DNA of 11,658 bases from NCBI GenBank assembly GCA_004556205.1, contig SFIL01000040.1, forward strand, positions 1-11,658, in the 5' to 3' direction. This document shows, one piece after another, positions 1 to 6,591 of the stretch. Source of the DNA: Clostridiales bacterium (lineage in GTDB: Bacteria; Bacillota; Clostridia; Oscillospirales; Oscillospiraceae). Every line of letters starts with the position of its first letter. Position 1 is the stretch's first letter. The notes beneath the pieces are model-generated. The model did not search any database, was not told where the DNA came from, and saw only the letters and a program-made list of their open reading frames with translations. Made by a program: the position numbers and the translations under genes.

Positions 1-44
1 AGACCCGCTGTCCGCCGCCGCTGATTTGTTCAGCGGTTCCTTAG
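1..44 (-). repeat. Partial interspersed repeat (window edge)
   Basis: Read on the minus strand, bases 1-40 align without gaps to 11121-11160, with 33 of 40 positions identical by my count, including the shared core CTGAACAAATCAG. The two copies are about 11 kb apart in opposite orientation, so this is a dispersed repeat family rather than a local duplication. The copy is cut by the window edge, and its outer limit is unknown. No coding potential is supported here. Confidence 0.55.
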
Positions 45-75
45 ATTGCCACGTCGCTGCGCTCCTCGCAATGAC
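45..75 (-). repeat. REP-like short palindromic repeat, copy 1
   Basis: On the minus strand this reads GTCATTGCGAG, a variable centre, then CGTGGCAAT. The same ends flank a different centre at 3135-3167 on the plus strand. ATTGC and GCAAT at the outside can pair. The conserved ends with a variable middle are typical of REP/MITE-like extragenic palindromes. I recall similar repeats in many bacterial genomes but cannot verify this here. It lies directly next to the repeat at 1-44, outside any gene I accept. Confidence 0.6.
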
Positions 76-156
76 ACGTCGGGGACTTTTTCAACACGCC
101 GACAGCCGCAGAGCAGCTGTACACGGCGTTACGGATTGAGCAAAGGAGACAGAGAT

Positions 157-1050
157 ATGCAGAGCGTCATGCTGACAACCGAAGAAACACGCAAGCTGCT
201 TTCGTGCAGCTGCCCTGACGCGGTGGCGCTCTACCTCTACCGCAAGTCGAAGCAGCCGCTCGAGACGGCGCTGGACGCTTTGCATTTCACCGTGCCGCAG
301 ATGGTCGCGGCAACGGACTGCCTGCGGCAGCTCGGCCTGTGGGAGCCGGCGGTCAAGCCTGCGCTCCAGCCCGAGAAGCCTAGCTACACCGAAACCGACC
401 TGCGGGAAGCGATGAAGGACAACCGCGCCGAATTTTCAAAGCTGGTCGGCGAAGCACAGCGCAGGCTCGGGCGCACGCTCTCAACCGAGGAGCTGAAAAC
501 GCTGCTCTCCTTCACGGACTATCTCCGCTTACCGTCCGAGGTCGTTGGACTGCTGTTGAATTACTGTATTGAGCGAAACCGCCGTAAGGGTATCCGCGCC
601 CCGTCGATGCGGACGATTGAAAAGGAAGCCTACCACTGGGCGGATGAGGGTATTGACACCATCGAAGCTGCCTGTTTCTATGTCGAGGCGCAGCGCCGTC
701 TGTTTTCACGGGTGCAGCAGCTCCGTCTGATGCTGCAGCTCGACACCCGCAAGCTGACCGCCGAGGAGGAGCGCTACCTGACCTCATGGATCTCGATGGG
801 CTTCACCGATGAGGCGATCAACCTCGCCTATGAGCGCACCTGCAACCAAACAGGCGCGTTCAAGTGGGCGTACATGAATTCAATTCTCAAAAGCTGGCAT
901 GAAAAGCAGCTCCACACGCCGCAGGAGATTGCGGAAGGCGACACCGCTCCTTCACAGCGCCGCGGCAGCTATCAGAAGTCCGGCGGCAAACTCTCGCCGC
1001 TGGCAAAGAAGGCGGTGCAGCGTGCGCTGGCTGAGGACAAGGAGGGATAA
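157..1050 (+). CDS. DnaD-domain primosome protein
   Basis: This is probably a replication-initiation or primosome protein of the DnaD/DnaB family, which works with the helicase loader at oriC and at restarted forks. The 297-residue protein has an N-terminal region (about 1-65) that could be a degenerate winged helix. Two DnaD-type helical domains follow, at about 92-167 and 197-250. The second contains the family signature YxxxIxxxW as Tyr239, Ile243 and Trp247. The tail (255-297) is basic and low in complexity, like the DNA-binding tail of DnaD. The start was chosen at 157 because AAAGGAGA (142-149) sits at good spacing. An in-frame ATG at 46 would put its first codons inside a repeat and has no such site. 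The DnaC-like gene starts 3 bases after the stop, which supports joint function. Family assignment is confident; equivalence to DnaD itself rather than a paralogue is inferred. Confidence 0.9.
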   Translation: MQSVMLTTEETRKLLSCSCPDAVALYLYRKSKQPLETALDALHFTVPQMVAATDCLRQLGLWEPAVKPALQPEKPSYTETDLREAMKDNRAEFSKLVGEAQRRLGRTLSTEELKTLLSFTDYLRLPSEVVGLLLNYCIERNRRKGIRAPSMRTIEKEAYHWADEGIDTIEAACFYVEAQRRLFSRVQQLRLMLQLDTRKLTAEEERYLTSWISMGFTDEAINLAYERTCNQTGAFKWAYMNSILKSWHEKQLHTPQEIAEGDTAPSQRRGSYQKSGGKLSPLAKKAVQRALAEDKEG

Positions 1051-1053
1051 GGC

Positions 1054-2031
1054 ATGGCATACAGCGAGGAGATTCTGCGCCGCGCGCGGGAACGGCTGGA
1101 GCAGGCTCGCCGCGCACGGGAGCGCGAAAATGAGGCGCACCGCCTTGCCGCTTATGAGCGCTATCCCCGTCTTGCCGAGATCGACCGCGAGCTGCGACAT
1201 ACGATGACACAGCTCATGGCAACTGCCCTGCGCACGGGTGAAGACCCCGCCGAGGCGGTCGCGCGGATCAGGGACAAAAACCTTGCCCTGCAGCAGGAGC
1301 GAGACTGGATTCTGGAAGCAGGCGATTTTGAGGAGGGTTGGCTCGACGAAAGCCCGATCTGCGAGAAATGCGGCGGCAGCGGCTATGTCGGCGCACAAAT
1401 GTGCTCCTGTCTGCACGAGCTTTGCCGTCAGGAGCAGAAGCTTGCGCTGACGAGTCTGCTCGGTTCGGGTAAGGAAACCTTTGACTCCTTCCGTCTTGAC
1501 GTCTATCCCGACGCCTTCGACCCCGAGTTGGGTACGTCGCCGCGCCGTCTGATGCAGTCCAATCTCCGCCTGTGCAAAAAATATGCGCAGAGCTTTACGC
1601 CCGCCGCAGGCAATCTTCTGTTTTCGGGCGGAACAGGACTGGGAAAGACCTTTCTGTCCGCCTGCATTGCCCGTCAGGTCACCGACCGCGGCTACAGCGT
1701 CGTCTATGACACCGCTATCCGCCTGTTTTCGGACTTTGAAGCGGAAAAATTCGGCGCGGACAACGAGGAAAACCGCGGCAGAACGCGGAAATATTCGGAA
1801 TGTGATCTTTTAATCATCGACGACCTCGGTACGGAAATGACGACGCAGTTCACCGTTTCCGTACTTTACACCGTCATTAACACCCGCATGATGGAAAACC
1901 GCGCCACGATCATCTCGACCAACCTTGCTGACAGCGAGTTGGAGCGGCGCTATAATCCGCAGATCGCCTCCCGCATCATCGGCACCTACCGCCTGATCCA
2001 GTTTGCGGGCGACGACATCCGCAGACAATAG
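1054..2031 (+). CDS. DnaC-like AAA+ helicase loader
   Basis: An ATP-binding protein of the DnaC/DnaI/IstB family, 325 residues, expected to load the replicative helicase in the cytoplasm. The N-terminal third is charged and helical (1-90). A cysteine cluster follows at Cys103, 106, 117, 119 and 124, resembling the zinc-binding module that precedes the ATPase in DnaI-type loaders. The AAA+ core shows Walker A GGTGLGKT (192-199), Walker B LLIIDD (252-257), a sensor-1 STN (288-290), and an ASRIIG segment (305-310) whose Arg307 could be the arginine finger. AAGGAGGG at 1039-1046 precedes the ATG. The gene is downstream of the DnaD-domain gene, a usual pairing in Clostridia. IstB of IS21 has the same fold, but there is no istA and no insertion-sequence ends, so a chromosomal loader is much more likely. 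Confidence 0.92.
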   Translation: MAYSEEILRRARERLEQARRARERENEAHRLAAYERYPRLAEIDRELRHTMTQLMATALRTGEDPAEAVARIRDKNLALQQERDWILEAGDFEEGWLDESPICEKCGGSGYVGAQMCSCLHELCRQEQKLALTSLLGSGKETFDSFRLDVYPDAFDPELGTSPRRLMQSNLRLCKKYAQSFTPAAGNLLFSGGTGLGKTFLSACIARQVTDRGYSVVYDTAIRLFSDFEAEKFGADNEENRGRTRKYSECDLLIIDDLGTEMTTQFTVSVLYTVINTRMMENRATIISTNLADSELERRYNPQIASRIIGTYRLIQFAGDDIRRQ

Positions 2032-2040
2032 GAGGAGTTT

Positions 2041-2661
2041 ATGAAGGTATTGCTGCTGAACGGCAGTCCGCACGAACACGGCTGCACCTATACCGCCCTG
2101 CACGAAGCGGAAACCGCACTTCGTAAGCATGGCATCGAAACGGAAATCTTCCACATTGGCACAAGGCCCGTCGCCGGTTGCATCGCCTGCGGGAAGTGTA
2201 AAAGCGGTGCGCCTTGCATTTTTGACGACGGCGTCAATGCGCTTGCCGCGCGCTTAGACGAGTTTGACGCTTTTATCGTCGGCGCACCCGTCTATTACGC
2301 AGGACCGAGCGGGCAGTCCACGGCTTTCCTCGACCGTCTGTTTTACAGCGCGTCGAAAAAGCTCAGAGGGAAGCCCGCTGCGGCGGTCGTCTCGTGCCGC
2401 AGAGGCGGTGCTTCCGCCGCCTTTGACCGACTGAACAAATACTTTTCGATCAACTCCATGCCCATCGTAACCTCGCAGTATTGGAATCAGGTGCACGGCA
2501 ACACCCCCGAGGACGTTCTGCAGGATGCGGAGGGATTGCAGACTATGCGCACCCTTGCAGAAAACATGGCTTGGCTGCTCAAGTGCATTGAAGCAGGCAA
2601 GGCGGCGGGCGTTCCCGCGCCGAGCTACGAGGCACCGACCAAAACAAATTTTATCCGCTGA
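2041..2661 (+). CDS. Flavodoxin-fold NAD(P)H/FMN oxidoreductase, possible Fe-S flavoprotein
   Basis: A 206-residue protein of the NADPH-dependent FMN reductase / iron-sulfur flavoprotein superfamily. It begins with a beta strand and phosphate-binding loop, LLLNGSPHEHGCTYT (4-18). The flavin-binding strand is FIVGAPVYYAGPSG (78-91). Between them lies a compact cysteine motif, Cys47-x2-Cys50-x2-Cys53-x5-Cys59. This fits the CX2CX2CX4-7C pattern that binds a 4Fe-4S cluster in archaeal Isf proteins, although many bacterial relatives carry similar cysteines without a proven cluster. GGAGGAG (2031-2037) overlaps the upstream stop codon and sets the ATG at 2041. The gene lies between the helicase loader and a metal-dependent regulator, which suggests a redox role under shared transcription. 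Electron donor and substrate cannot be read from the sequence. Confidence 0.85.
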   Translation: MKVLLLNGSPHEHGCTYTALHEAETALRKHGIETEIFHIGTRPVAGCIACGKCKSGAPCIFDDGVNALAARLDEFDAFIVGAPVYYAGPSGQSTAFLDRLFYSASKKLRGKPAAAVVSCRRGGASAAFDRLNKYFSINSMPIVTSQYWNQVHGNTPEDVLQDAEGLQTMRTLAENMAWLLKCIEAGKAAGVPAPSYEAPTKTNFIR

Positions 2662-2687
2662 AGCGTCCATGCACGAAGGAGACCGAG

Positions 2688-3062
2688 ATGAAAATTCAAG
2701 AGTCTGCGGAGAACTATCTGGAGACAATTCTGATTCTGAACCGTCGGACCGGAGCCGTCCGCTCCATTGACATTGCAAACGAGTTGGATTATTCCAAGCC
2801 GAGCGTCAGCATTGCCATGCGCAATCTGCGCGAAAACGGCTATATTCAGGTTGACGCGGGCGGCATGATCACGCTGCTGCCGAAAGGAGAGGAAATTGCC
2901 GAGCGCATCTATGAGCGGCACACCTTGCTCTCCGGCTGGCTGACCGCCCTCGGCGTCAAGCCCGAGGTTGCCGTGGAGGACGCCTGCCGCATTGAGCACG
3001 TCATCAGCGCCGAAAGCTTCGAGGCAATTAAGGCACACGTCGCCGAACGGAAGAACGTATAG
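2688..3062 (+). CDS. DtxR/MntR-family metal-dependent transcriptional regulator
   Basis: A 124-residue DNA-binding protein with an N-terminal winged helix (recognition region about 25-55, including DIANELDYSKPSVS) and a short helical dimerisation and metal-binding part. Aligned by eye to B. subtilis MntR, the metal positions are Asn9 (Asp8 in MntR), Glu12, His78, Cys100 (Glu99), Glu103 and His104. A cysteine at the Glu99 position is shared with DtxR and IdeR, which respond to ferrous iron, so iron sensing is plausible. Asn9 at an aspartate position is unusual against MntR. The protein is shorter than MntR (142) and lacks the SH3-like domain of DtxR. AAGGAG (2676-2681) supports the ATG at 2688. 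It is the last gene of the DnaD cluster and is followed by the hairpin element. Its targets are unknown. Confidence 0.85.
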   Translation: MKIQESAENYLETILILNRRTGAVRSIDIANELDYSKPSVSIAMRNLRENGYIQVDAGGMITLLPKGEEIAERIYERHTLLSGWLTALGVKPEVAVEDACRIEHVISAESFEAIKAHVAERKNV

Positions 3063-3080
3063 AAAATCGACAAGGCATGC

Positions 3081-3109
3081 AAAAACGCCATCCTCTGCGG
3101 ATGGCGTTT
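3081..3109 (-). terminator. Hairpin terminator, minus-strand T run
   Basis: AAACGCCATCC pairs perfectly with GGATGGCGTTT (11 bp) around the loop TCTGC. On the minus strand the stem ends in TTTTT, so it suits transcription from the carboxypeptidase/glycosylase side. On the plus strand the T run is only three bases, so it is weak for the upstream regulator gene. Confidence 0.7.
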
Positions 3110-3134
3110 CAGACTGTCAAAAAACTATAGTTTT

Positions 3135-3167
3135 GTCATTGCGAGACCCCGCAGGGGTCGTGGCAAT
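3135..3167 (+). repeat. REP-like short palindromic repeat, copy 2
   Basis: GTCATTGCGAG and CGTGGCAAT flank a perfect 6-bp stem, GACCCC/GGGGTC with loop GCA. ATTGC and GCAAT pair outside it. The ends match the copy at 45-75 while the centre differs but remains partly palindromic. The 12 bases from 3167 (TCTTGCGGATTT) recur at 11173-11184, linking this copy to the third repeat site. Confidence 0.65.
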
Positions 3168-3219
3168 CTTGCGGATTTGTTTCGTTCTTTACATCATTTC
3201 CGGCGAATTCGACACGCTG

Positions 3220-3248
3220 AAACGCCATCCTCTGCGGATGGCGTTTTT
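3220..3248 (+). terminator. Hairpin terminator, plus-strand T run
   Basis: The same 27-base hairpin as at 3083-3109, with identical stem and loop sequence, but here the plus strand runs into TTTTT (3244-3248). It therefore looks like the effective terminator for the DnaD-to-DtxR operon, about 160 bases after the last stop codon. Confidence 0.75.
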
Positions 3249-3308
3249 GCAGTATATGGATTCTGTCCGTCCGCTCGCAAGGGCAGCGAAGCGTTTTGGA
3301 TGCATTCG

Positions 3309-3875
3309 TTATTTCGGCTGACAGCCCAAGCTGCGCGCCCTTGCGCGCAGGGAGAGCAGATCGGTAAACGTCTCCGGGCGTTTGGACACGTCACGCAGGA
3401 GCGCGGAGGGATGATAGATCGCGGTATACTCCACACCGTCCTTGGAAAACCACTGCCCGTGCTCCCGTGTAATGCGGAAGTCCTCCTTGATCAGGCGCAT
3501 TGCAGCGATTCTCCCAAGGCAGACAATGATTTTCGGTTTCAGGATCGCAAGCTGCTCGTTTAGGAAGCCGATGCAGGCATCCTGCTCGTCGGGCATCGGG
3601 TCGCGGTTCTGCGGCGGGCGGCATTTGACAATGTTGGCAATATAGCAGTTGTGCCGACCGAGGTCGATGATCGAGAGCATTTCATCCAGGAGCTTGCCCG
3701 CCGCGCCGACGAACGGTTCGCCCTGCAAATCCTCCTGCTGTCCCGGGCCTTCGCCGACAAACACGATGTCCGACGGAACAACGCCCACGCCGAAAACGAC
3801 CTTCGTCCGCGTGGAGGCAAGGCGGCAATTCTGACATTGCAGGCAGCGGCTTTGCAGCGCTTCCATCTCATGCAT
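3309..3875 (-). CDS. Uracil-DNA glycosylase, family 4-type with Fe-S cluster
   Basis: A 188-residue DNA repair enzyme that removes uracil arising from cytosine deamination. The N-terminal CQNC (Cys14, Cys17), together with Cys85 (KCRPP) and Cys101, matches the four ligands of the 4Fe-4S cluster in family 4 enzymes. Motif 1 is GEGPGQQED (41-49) and the second catalytic motif is HPS (155-157). The family usually has GEAPG in motif 1; here alanine is replaced by glycine. The start at 3875 has AGGAGGG just upstream on the minus strand; a start at 3941 would lie deep in the preceding gene. The first 8 bases overlap the end of the carboxypeptidase gene, so the two are probably translated from one message. 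Length fits the family (about 190-220). Confidence 0.92.
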   Translation of the reverse strand: MHEMEALQSRCLQCQNCRLASTRTKVVFGVGVVPSDIVFVGEGPGQQEDLQGEPFVGAAGKLLDEMLSIIDLGRHNCYIANIVKCRPPQNRDPMPDEQDACIGFLNEQLAILKPKIIVCLGRIAAMRLIKEDFRITREHGQWFSKDGVEYTAIYHPSALLRDVSKRPETFTDLLSLRARARSLGCQPK

Positions 3876-5397
3876 CGGTTTCCCTCCTCTGCGCCGCGCG
3901 CCGTCTGCGCCGTTCGGCACGTTTTTTCGCCTTTCGGACATTGACCGCGCGCAGAATCAGCAGGACGCACAGCAGGACAAGCAGCACTGCCGGCAGCACG
4001 ATCAAATACCAGTATTTCATCACACCGCCGCTTTCCCCGCCCGTTTGTGTCTGCGTCTCAGACGCAGACGGTGTTTCCGTCAGCAGTCCCTTGCGCTCCA
4101 CAGCGGTCAGTGTGACCAGCTCCGCCGTCGCAAGCGGTATATTCTGATACATCGCCGTCACCGTGCCGACGCGCTGTCCCGCCTCCAAGGGCGCATCCAG
4201 CGTCTGCGTGCTGTCATAGGCAAGGCTCATCGTAATATCCTCCGCCTTGCAGCTCTTCGGAAGCACCACGGTCGCGTTTGCATTCGCGTGGACAACGACG
4301 TTCGCACGTCCCTGCGCATTTGTGACGGCGGGCTGACCGAGCATCTGCGTGTCGGAAAGCACCTGCACATAATCGTAATTCTCGAAGCCGTATTCCATCA
4401 GGCGCTTCGTCTCGACAAAGCGCATATCCAGCTCGCCGCCGTCCTCCTCGATCAGCGTTTCACAGCCGCAGACCACGCTTAGGTAGGTCAGATTGCCGTC
4501 TGTCGCGGTGGCGGCAAGGCAGCCGCCCGCAGGTGTGGTAAAGCCCGTCTTGATGCCGCTCGCCTTGGAATAGTAGTACTTCGTGACGATCTGTGCGCTC
4601 GTCAGATAATTCGTTGTATGCAGGCTGCGGGCGTCGGACAGATTCGTGGCAGGAACGGTATGCGCCGTCGTGGTCGCATATTCGCGGAAATCGCTGTTGT
4701 TCCACGCCCAGCGGCTTAAAACTGCAAGGTCACGCACGGTGGTATAGTGATTCTCGTCGTGCAGACCGTGCGTATTGGCAAAATGCGTGCCGGTCATGCC
4801 GAGCTCCTGCGCCTTTCGGTTCATCAGCTCGACAAAGCTCGCCGTATCGCCGGAGATGTACTCCGCAATCACGTTGCAGGCCTCGTTTGCGGACGAAATC
4901 ATAATACAGTACAGCAGCTCACGCAGGCTGAGCTGCTCGCCCACCTGTAAATTCGCGGTGCTGCCGTATTCGCTGAGATTCTCCAGCGCGGTAGACGAGA
5001 CGGTCAGAATATCATCGGGGTTGCCGTATTCCAACGCCAACATACAGGTCATCATTTTCGTCAGGCTCGCAGGATACAGTCTTTGGTCAAGCTCATAGCC
5101 GTAGATGATCGTACCCGTGCTCAGCTCCACCAGTATCGCCGCCTTCGCCCGCACCTGATAATCCGTCGGGAAGTTATATTCGATCAGCGGTTCGAGCGGC
5201 TCAAACCCCGCCTTCGGCTCGGTCGAAATCGGCGGCTCAGCCGAAACCGATGGTTCTGTCTCGGAGGAAGACATACTCTCGGAAGCGGAAGCATCCTCCG
5301 GCAAAGGAGCGCTCGCCTCTGTCGCGGCGCAGGGCAGAAGCATCTGCGTCAAAAGCAGGAGCAGAAGCAGCACGGACAAAAATCGTTGTTTTTTCAT
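3868..5397 (-). CDS. dacF: D-alanyl-D-alanine carboxypeptidase (DacF-like, peptidase S11)
   Basis: A low-molecular-mass penicillin-binding protein of 509 residues that trims the terminal D-Ala from peptidoglycan stem peptides outside the membrane. It has a hydrophobic signal sequence (6-22) and a Ser/Glu/Pro-rich linker (about 27-65). The catalytic domain contains SLTK (Ser111 nucleophile, Lys114), SAN (169-171) and KTG (283-285). A PBP5-like C-terminal beta domain covers about 345-435. A C-terminal transmembrane helix (about 462-483) is followed by a very Arg/Lys-rich cytoplasmic tail; most relatives instead have an amphipathic anchor helix. The start at 5397 is preceded by GGGGGA at 6-base spacing and begins the signal sequence; the ORF extends 22 codons upstream without signal-like content. 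The symbol rests on family and proximity to spoIIA; another Dac paralogue is possible. Confidence 0.9.
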   Translation of the reverse strand: MKKQRFLSVLLLLLLLTQMLLPCAATEASAPLPEDASASESMSSSETEPSVSAEPPISTEPKAGFEPLEPLIEYNFPTDYQVRAKAAILVELSTGTIIYGYELDQRLYPASLTKMMTCMLALEYGNPDDILTVSSTALENLSEYGSTANLQVGEQLSLRELLYCIMISSANEACNVIAEYISGDTASFVELMNRKAQELGMTGTHFANTHGLHDENHYTTVRDLAVLSRWAWNNSDFREYATTTAHTVPATNLSDARSLHTTNYLTSAQIVTKYYYSKASGIKTGFTTPAGGCLAATATDGNLTYLSVVCGCETLIEEDGGELDMRFVETKRLMEYGFENYDYVQVLSDTQMLGQPAVTNAQGRANVVVHANANATVVLPKSCKAEDITMSLAYDSTQTLDAPLEAGQRVGTVTAMYQNIPLATAELVTLTAVERKGLLTETPSASETQTQTGGESGGVMKYWYLIVLPAVLLVLLCVLLILRAVNVRKAKKRAERRRRRAAQRRETDA

Positions 5398-5427
5398 AAG
5401 AATCCCCCAAAAAGGCGCGGATAAGGA

Positions 5428-5457
5428 TTGCCGTATCGCGCCGCTTTGTGATATAAT
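5428..5457 (+). promoter_or_regulatory. Candidate sigma-A promoter for the comEA-kinase operon
   Basis: TTGCCG (5428-5433), an 18-base spacer and a perfect TATAAT (5452-5457) point to a start near 5464, giving a leader of about 60 bases before the ComEA-like gene. The -35 matches four of six consensus bases. It faces the opposing promoter at 5476-5503. Confidence 0.55.
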
Positions 5458-5475
5458 AATCAATATCGTACCAAT

Positions 5476-5503
5476 ATTATAACAAAAAACCCGATTATGT
5501 CAA
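5476..5503 (-). promoter_or_regulatory. Consensus sigma-A promoter for the carboxypeptidase gene
   Basis: On the minus strand a perfect TTGACA (5503-5498), a 16-base spacer and a perfect TATAAT (5481-5476) predict a start near 5469 and a leader of about 70 bases. Both hexamers match the vegetative consensus, so strong expression in growing cells is expected, unlike the forespore-type control of B. subtilis dacF. Confidence 0.8.
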
Positions 5504-5525
5504 CGGACTTACGGGGGAAAACGGA

Positions 5526-5936
5526 ATGAAACACTCGAAAATATATCTTCTGCTGCTCATACCGACGGCAGCGTTTCTGCTTTTTGCCGCAGGCTTCTGC
5601 ATCGGGAGAAATCAACCGTCGGACGAGCTGCGCGTCGTCACCGCACGCACGCCTGCTTCGCAGGAGACGACTGCCGAGAACGAAACTGCGCCGTCCGGGG
5701 AGATATCTGCCTCCGACACACGGATAAATCTGAACACGGCGACGGCAGAGGAGCTTATGACCCTGCCCGGTATCGGTGAGGTCTTCGCAGAACGCATTGT
5801 TGCGTACCGCGAGATACACGGGCGCTTTACCTCGCTCGACGAGCTGGCAGAGATTGAAGGGCTGGGCGAAAAACGCATTGACGCCATCCGCGATTATCTT
5901 ACTTTGGAGGACAGCAATGAAAATACTGGTCGTTGA
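5526..5936 (+). CDS. comEA: ComEA-like helix-hairpin-helix DNA-binding protein
   Basis: A 136-residue membrane-anchored protein with one N-terminal transmembrane helix (about 6-24), a Thr/Ser/Glu-rich linker (30-65) and a double helix-hairpin-helix domain (67-126). The hairpins read LPGIGE (80-85) and IEGLGE (110-115), and the domain opens with INLNTAT, typical of ComEA. In competent bacteria ComEA binds incoming double-stranded DNA outside the membrane. This version lacks the SLBB domain that makes B. subtilis ComEA about 205 residues. No comEB or comEC is adjacent; the next gene, a response regulator, overlaps its last 20 bases, so the two are probably translationally coupled. GGGGGAA at about 5513-5519 precedes the ATG. 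A role in DNA uptake follows from the family; a role linked to the two-component system is also possible. Confidence 0.85.
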   Translation: MKHSKIYLLLLIPTAAFLLFAAGFCIGRNQPSDELRVVTARTPASQETTAENETAPSGEISASDTRINLNTATAEELMTLPGIGEVFAERIVAYREIHGRFTSLDELAEIEGLGEKRIDAIRDYLTLEDSNENTGR

Positions 5937-6591
5937 CGACGAGGAGGTTCTCGTCAAGGGCATCCGCTTTAATCTGCAAAACGACGGCTATCAGGTCGTC
6001 ACAGGCGCAAACGGGCGCGAGGCAATCGAGCTTGCGCACGATCCAGAGGTGCGTCTGATTGTGTTGGACGTCATGATGCCGGAAATCGACGGGCTGGAGG
6101 CGTGCCGCCGCATCCGCGAATTCTCCGACGTGCCGATTATCATGCTCACCGCCCGCACGCAGGACATGGACAAGCTGCTCGGCTTTGAGCACGGCGCGGA
6201 CGATTATCTCACGAAGCCGTTTAACATTTTAGAGCTGAAGGCGCGTATCCGCGCTCTCCTGCGCCGCAGCGGCGGCTATGAGCAGCAGAAAAGCCGCATC
6301 ACTGTCGGCGCGCTTACGGTTGATACACAGGAACGCAACGTCTATAAGAACGGTGTGCCCGCAGAACTGACCGCGCGCGAATTTGACGTCGTAGAGCTGC
6401 TCATCCGCAACCCGAACCGCGTCTATTCCCGCGAAAACCTGCTCGATCTGATTTGGGGCTACGAATACCGCAGCGATATTCGCACGGTGGACGTCCATAT
6501 CCGCCGCATCCGCGAGAAGCTCGAGACTGTTCCCGCCGAGCCGGAGTATTTTATGACTAAGTGGGGAGTTGGGTACTATTTCAAAGCGTAA
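5917..6591 (+). CDS. OmpR/PhoB-family response regulator
   Basis: A 224-residue cytoplasmic transcription factor. The receiver domain (1-115) has the acidic pair Asp7-Asp8, phosphoacceptor Asp51 in VLDVMMP, Thr78 in MLTAR and Lys100 in LTKPF. A winged-helix DNA-binding domain (about 128-223) ends in the expected WGVGYYF. All active-site residues are present, so normal phosphotransfer is expected. TTTGGAGG (5903-5910) inside the ComEA-like gene places the start at 5917; a longer reading from 5776 would add 47 residues unlike any receiver. The kinase gene starts within its last 23 bases. Its partner is almost certainly that kinase. Receiver and effector resemble the WalR/PhoP/MtrA group, but I cannot assign an orthologue by eye. 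Confidence 0.95.
   Translation: MKILVVDDEEVLVKGIRFNLQNDGYQVVTGANGREAIELAHDPEVRLIVLDVMMPEIDGLEACRRIREFSDVPIIMLTARTQDMDKLLGFEHGADDYLTKPFNILELKARIRALLRRSGGYEQQKSRITVGALTVDTQERNVYKNGVPAELTAREFDVVELLIRNPNRVYSRENLLDLIWGYEYRSDIRTVDVHIRRIREKLETVPAEPEYFMTKWGVGYYFKA

Larger units (their letters stand above)
3078..3251. repeat. 174-bp inverted-repeat element with twin hairpins
   Basis: Both ends read inward from TGCAAAAACGCCATCC, and the arms match inverted over about 43 bases with roughly six differences, three of them in the hairpin loop. Each arm contains a complete hairpin, so the element is a palindrome made of palindromes. Between the arms are a perfect 14-base palindrome, AAAACTATAGTTTT (3121-3134), and a REP-like hairpin (3135-3167). 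It fills the gap between two convergent genes. I see no coding potential and no clear target-site duplication. Confidence 0.75.

Noticed and set aside
46..156. 37-codon N-terminal extension of the DnaD-domain protein
   Set aside because: The extension reads through a REP-like repeat and lacks a ribosome site, while AAAGGAGA precedes the ATG at 157.
899..1416. Overlapping plus- and minus-strand ORFs of 102-154 codons inside the DnaD and DnaC-like genes
   Set aside because: They lie in other frames of clearly homologous genes, have Arg/Pro/Ala-rich translations without motifs, and arise because high GC removes stop codons.
1054..2031. IstB-type transposase helper of an IS21 element
   Set aside because: The fold is shared, but there is no istA partner or element ends, the neighbour is a DnaD-domain gene, and the N-terminal cysteine module fits a helicase loader.
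2254..2778. Minus-strand ORF of 174 codons across the flavoprotein gene and regulator start
   Set aside because: It is antisense to two recognised proteins, shows no domain pattern and has no ribosome site.
3208..3214. A second perfect 0A-box sequence (TTCGACA)
   Set aside because: It sits in an intergenic repeat between convergent genes with no promoter to control, so it is probably chance.
3078..3251. CRISPR-like array from the repeated 27-base hairpin
   Set aside because: There are only two copies, in inverted arms about 137 bases apart, with no regular spacers and no cas genes.
3177..3563. Plus-strand ORF of 128 codons over the repeat and the glycosylase end
   Set aside because: It starts inside the repeat element and runs antisense through the glycosylase, whose catalytic motifs are intact.
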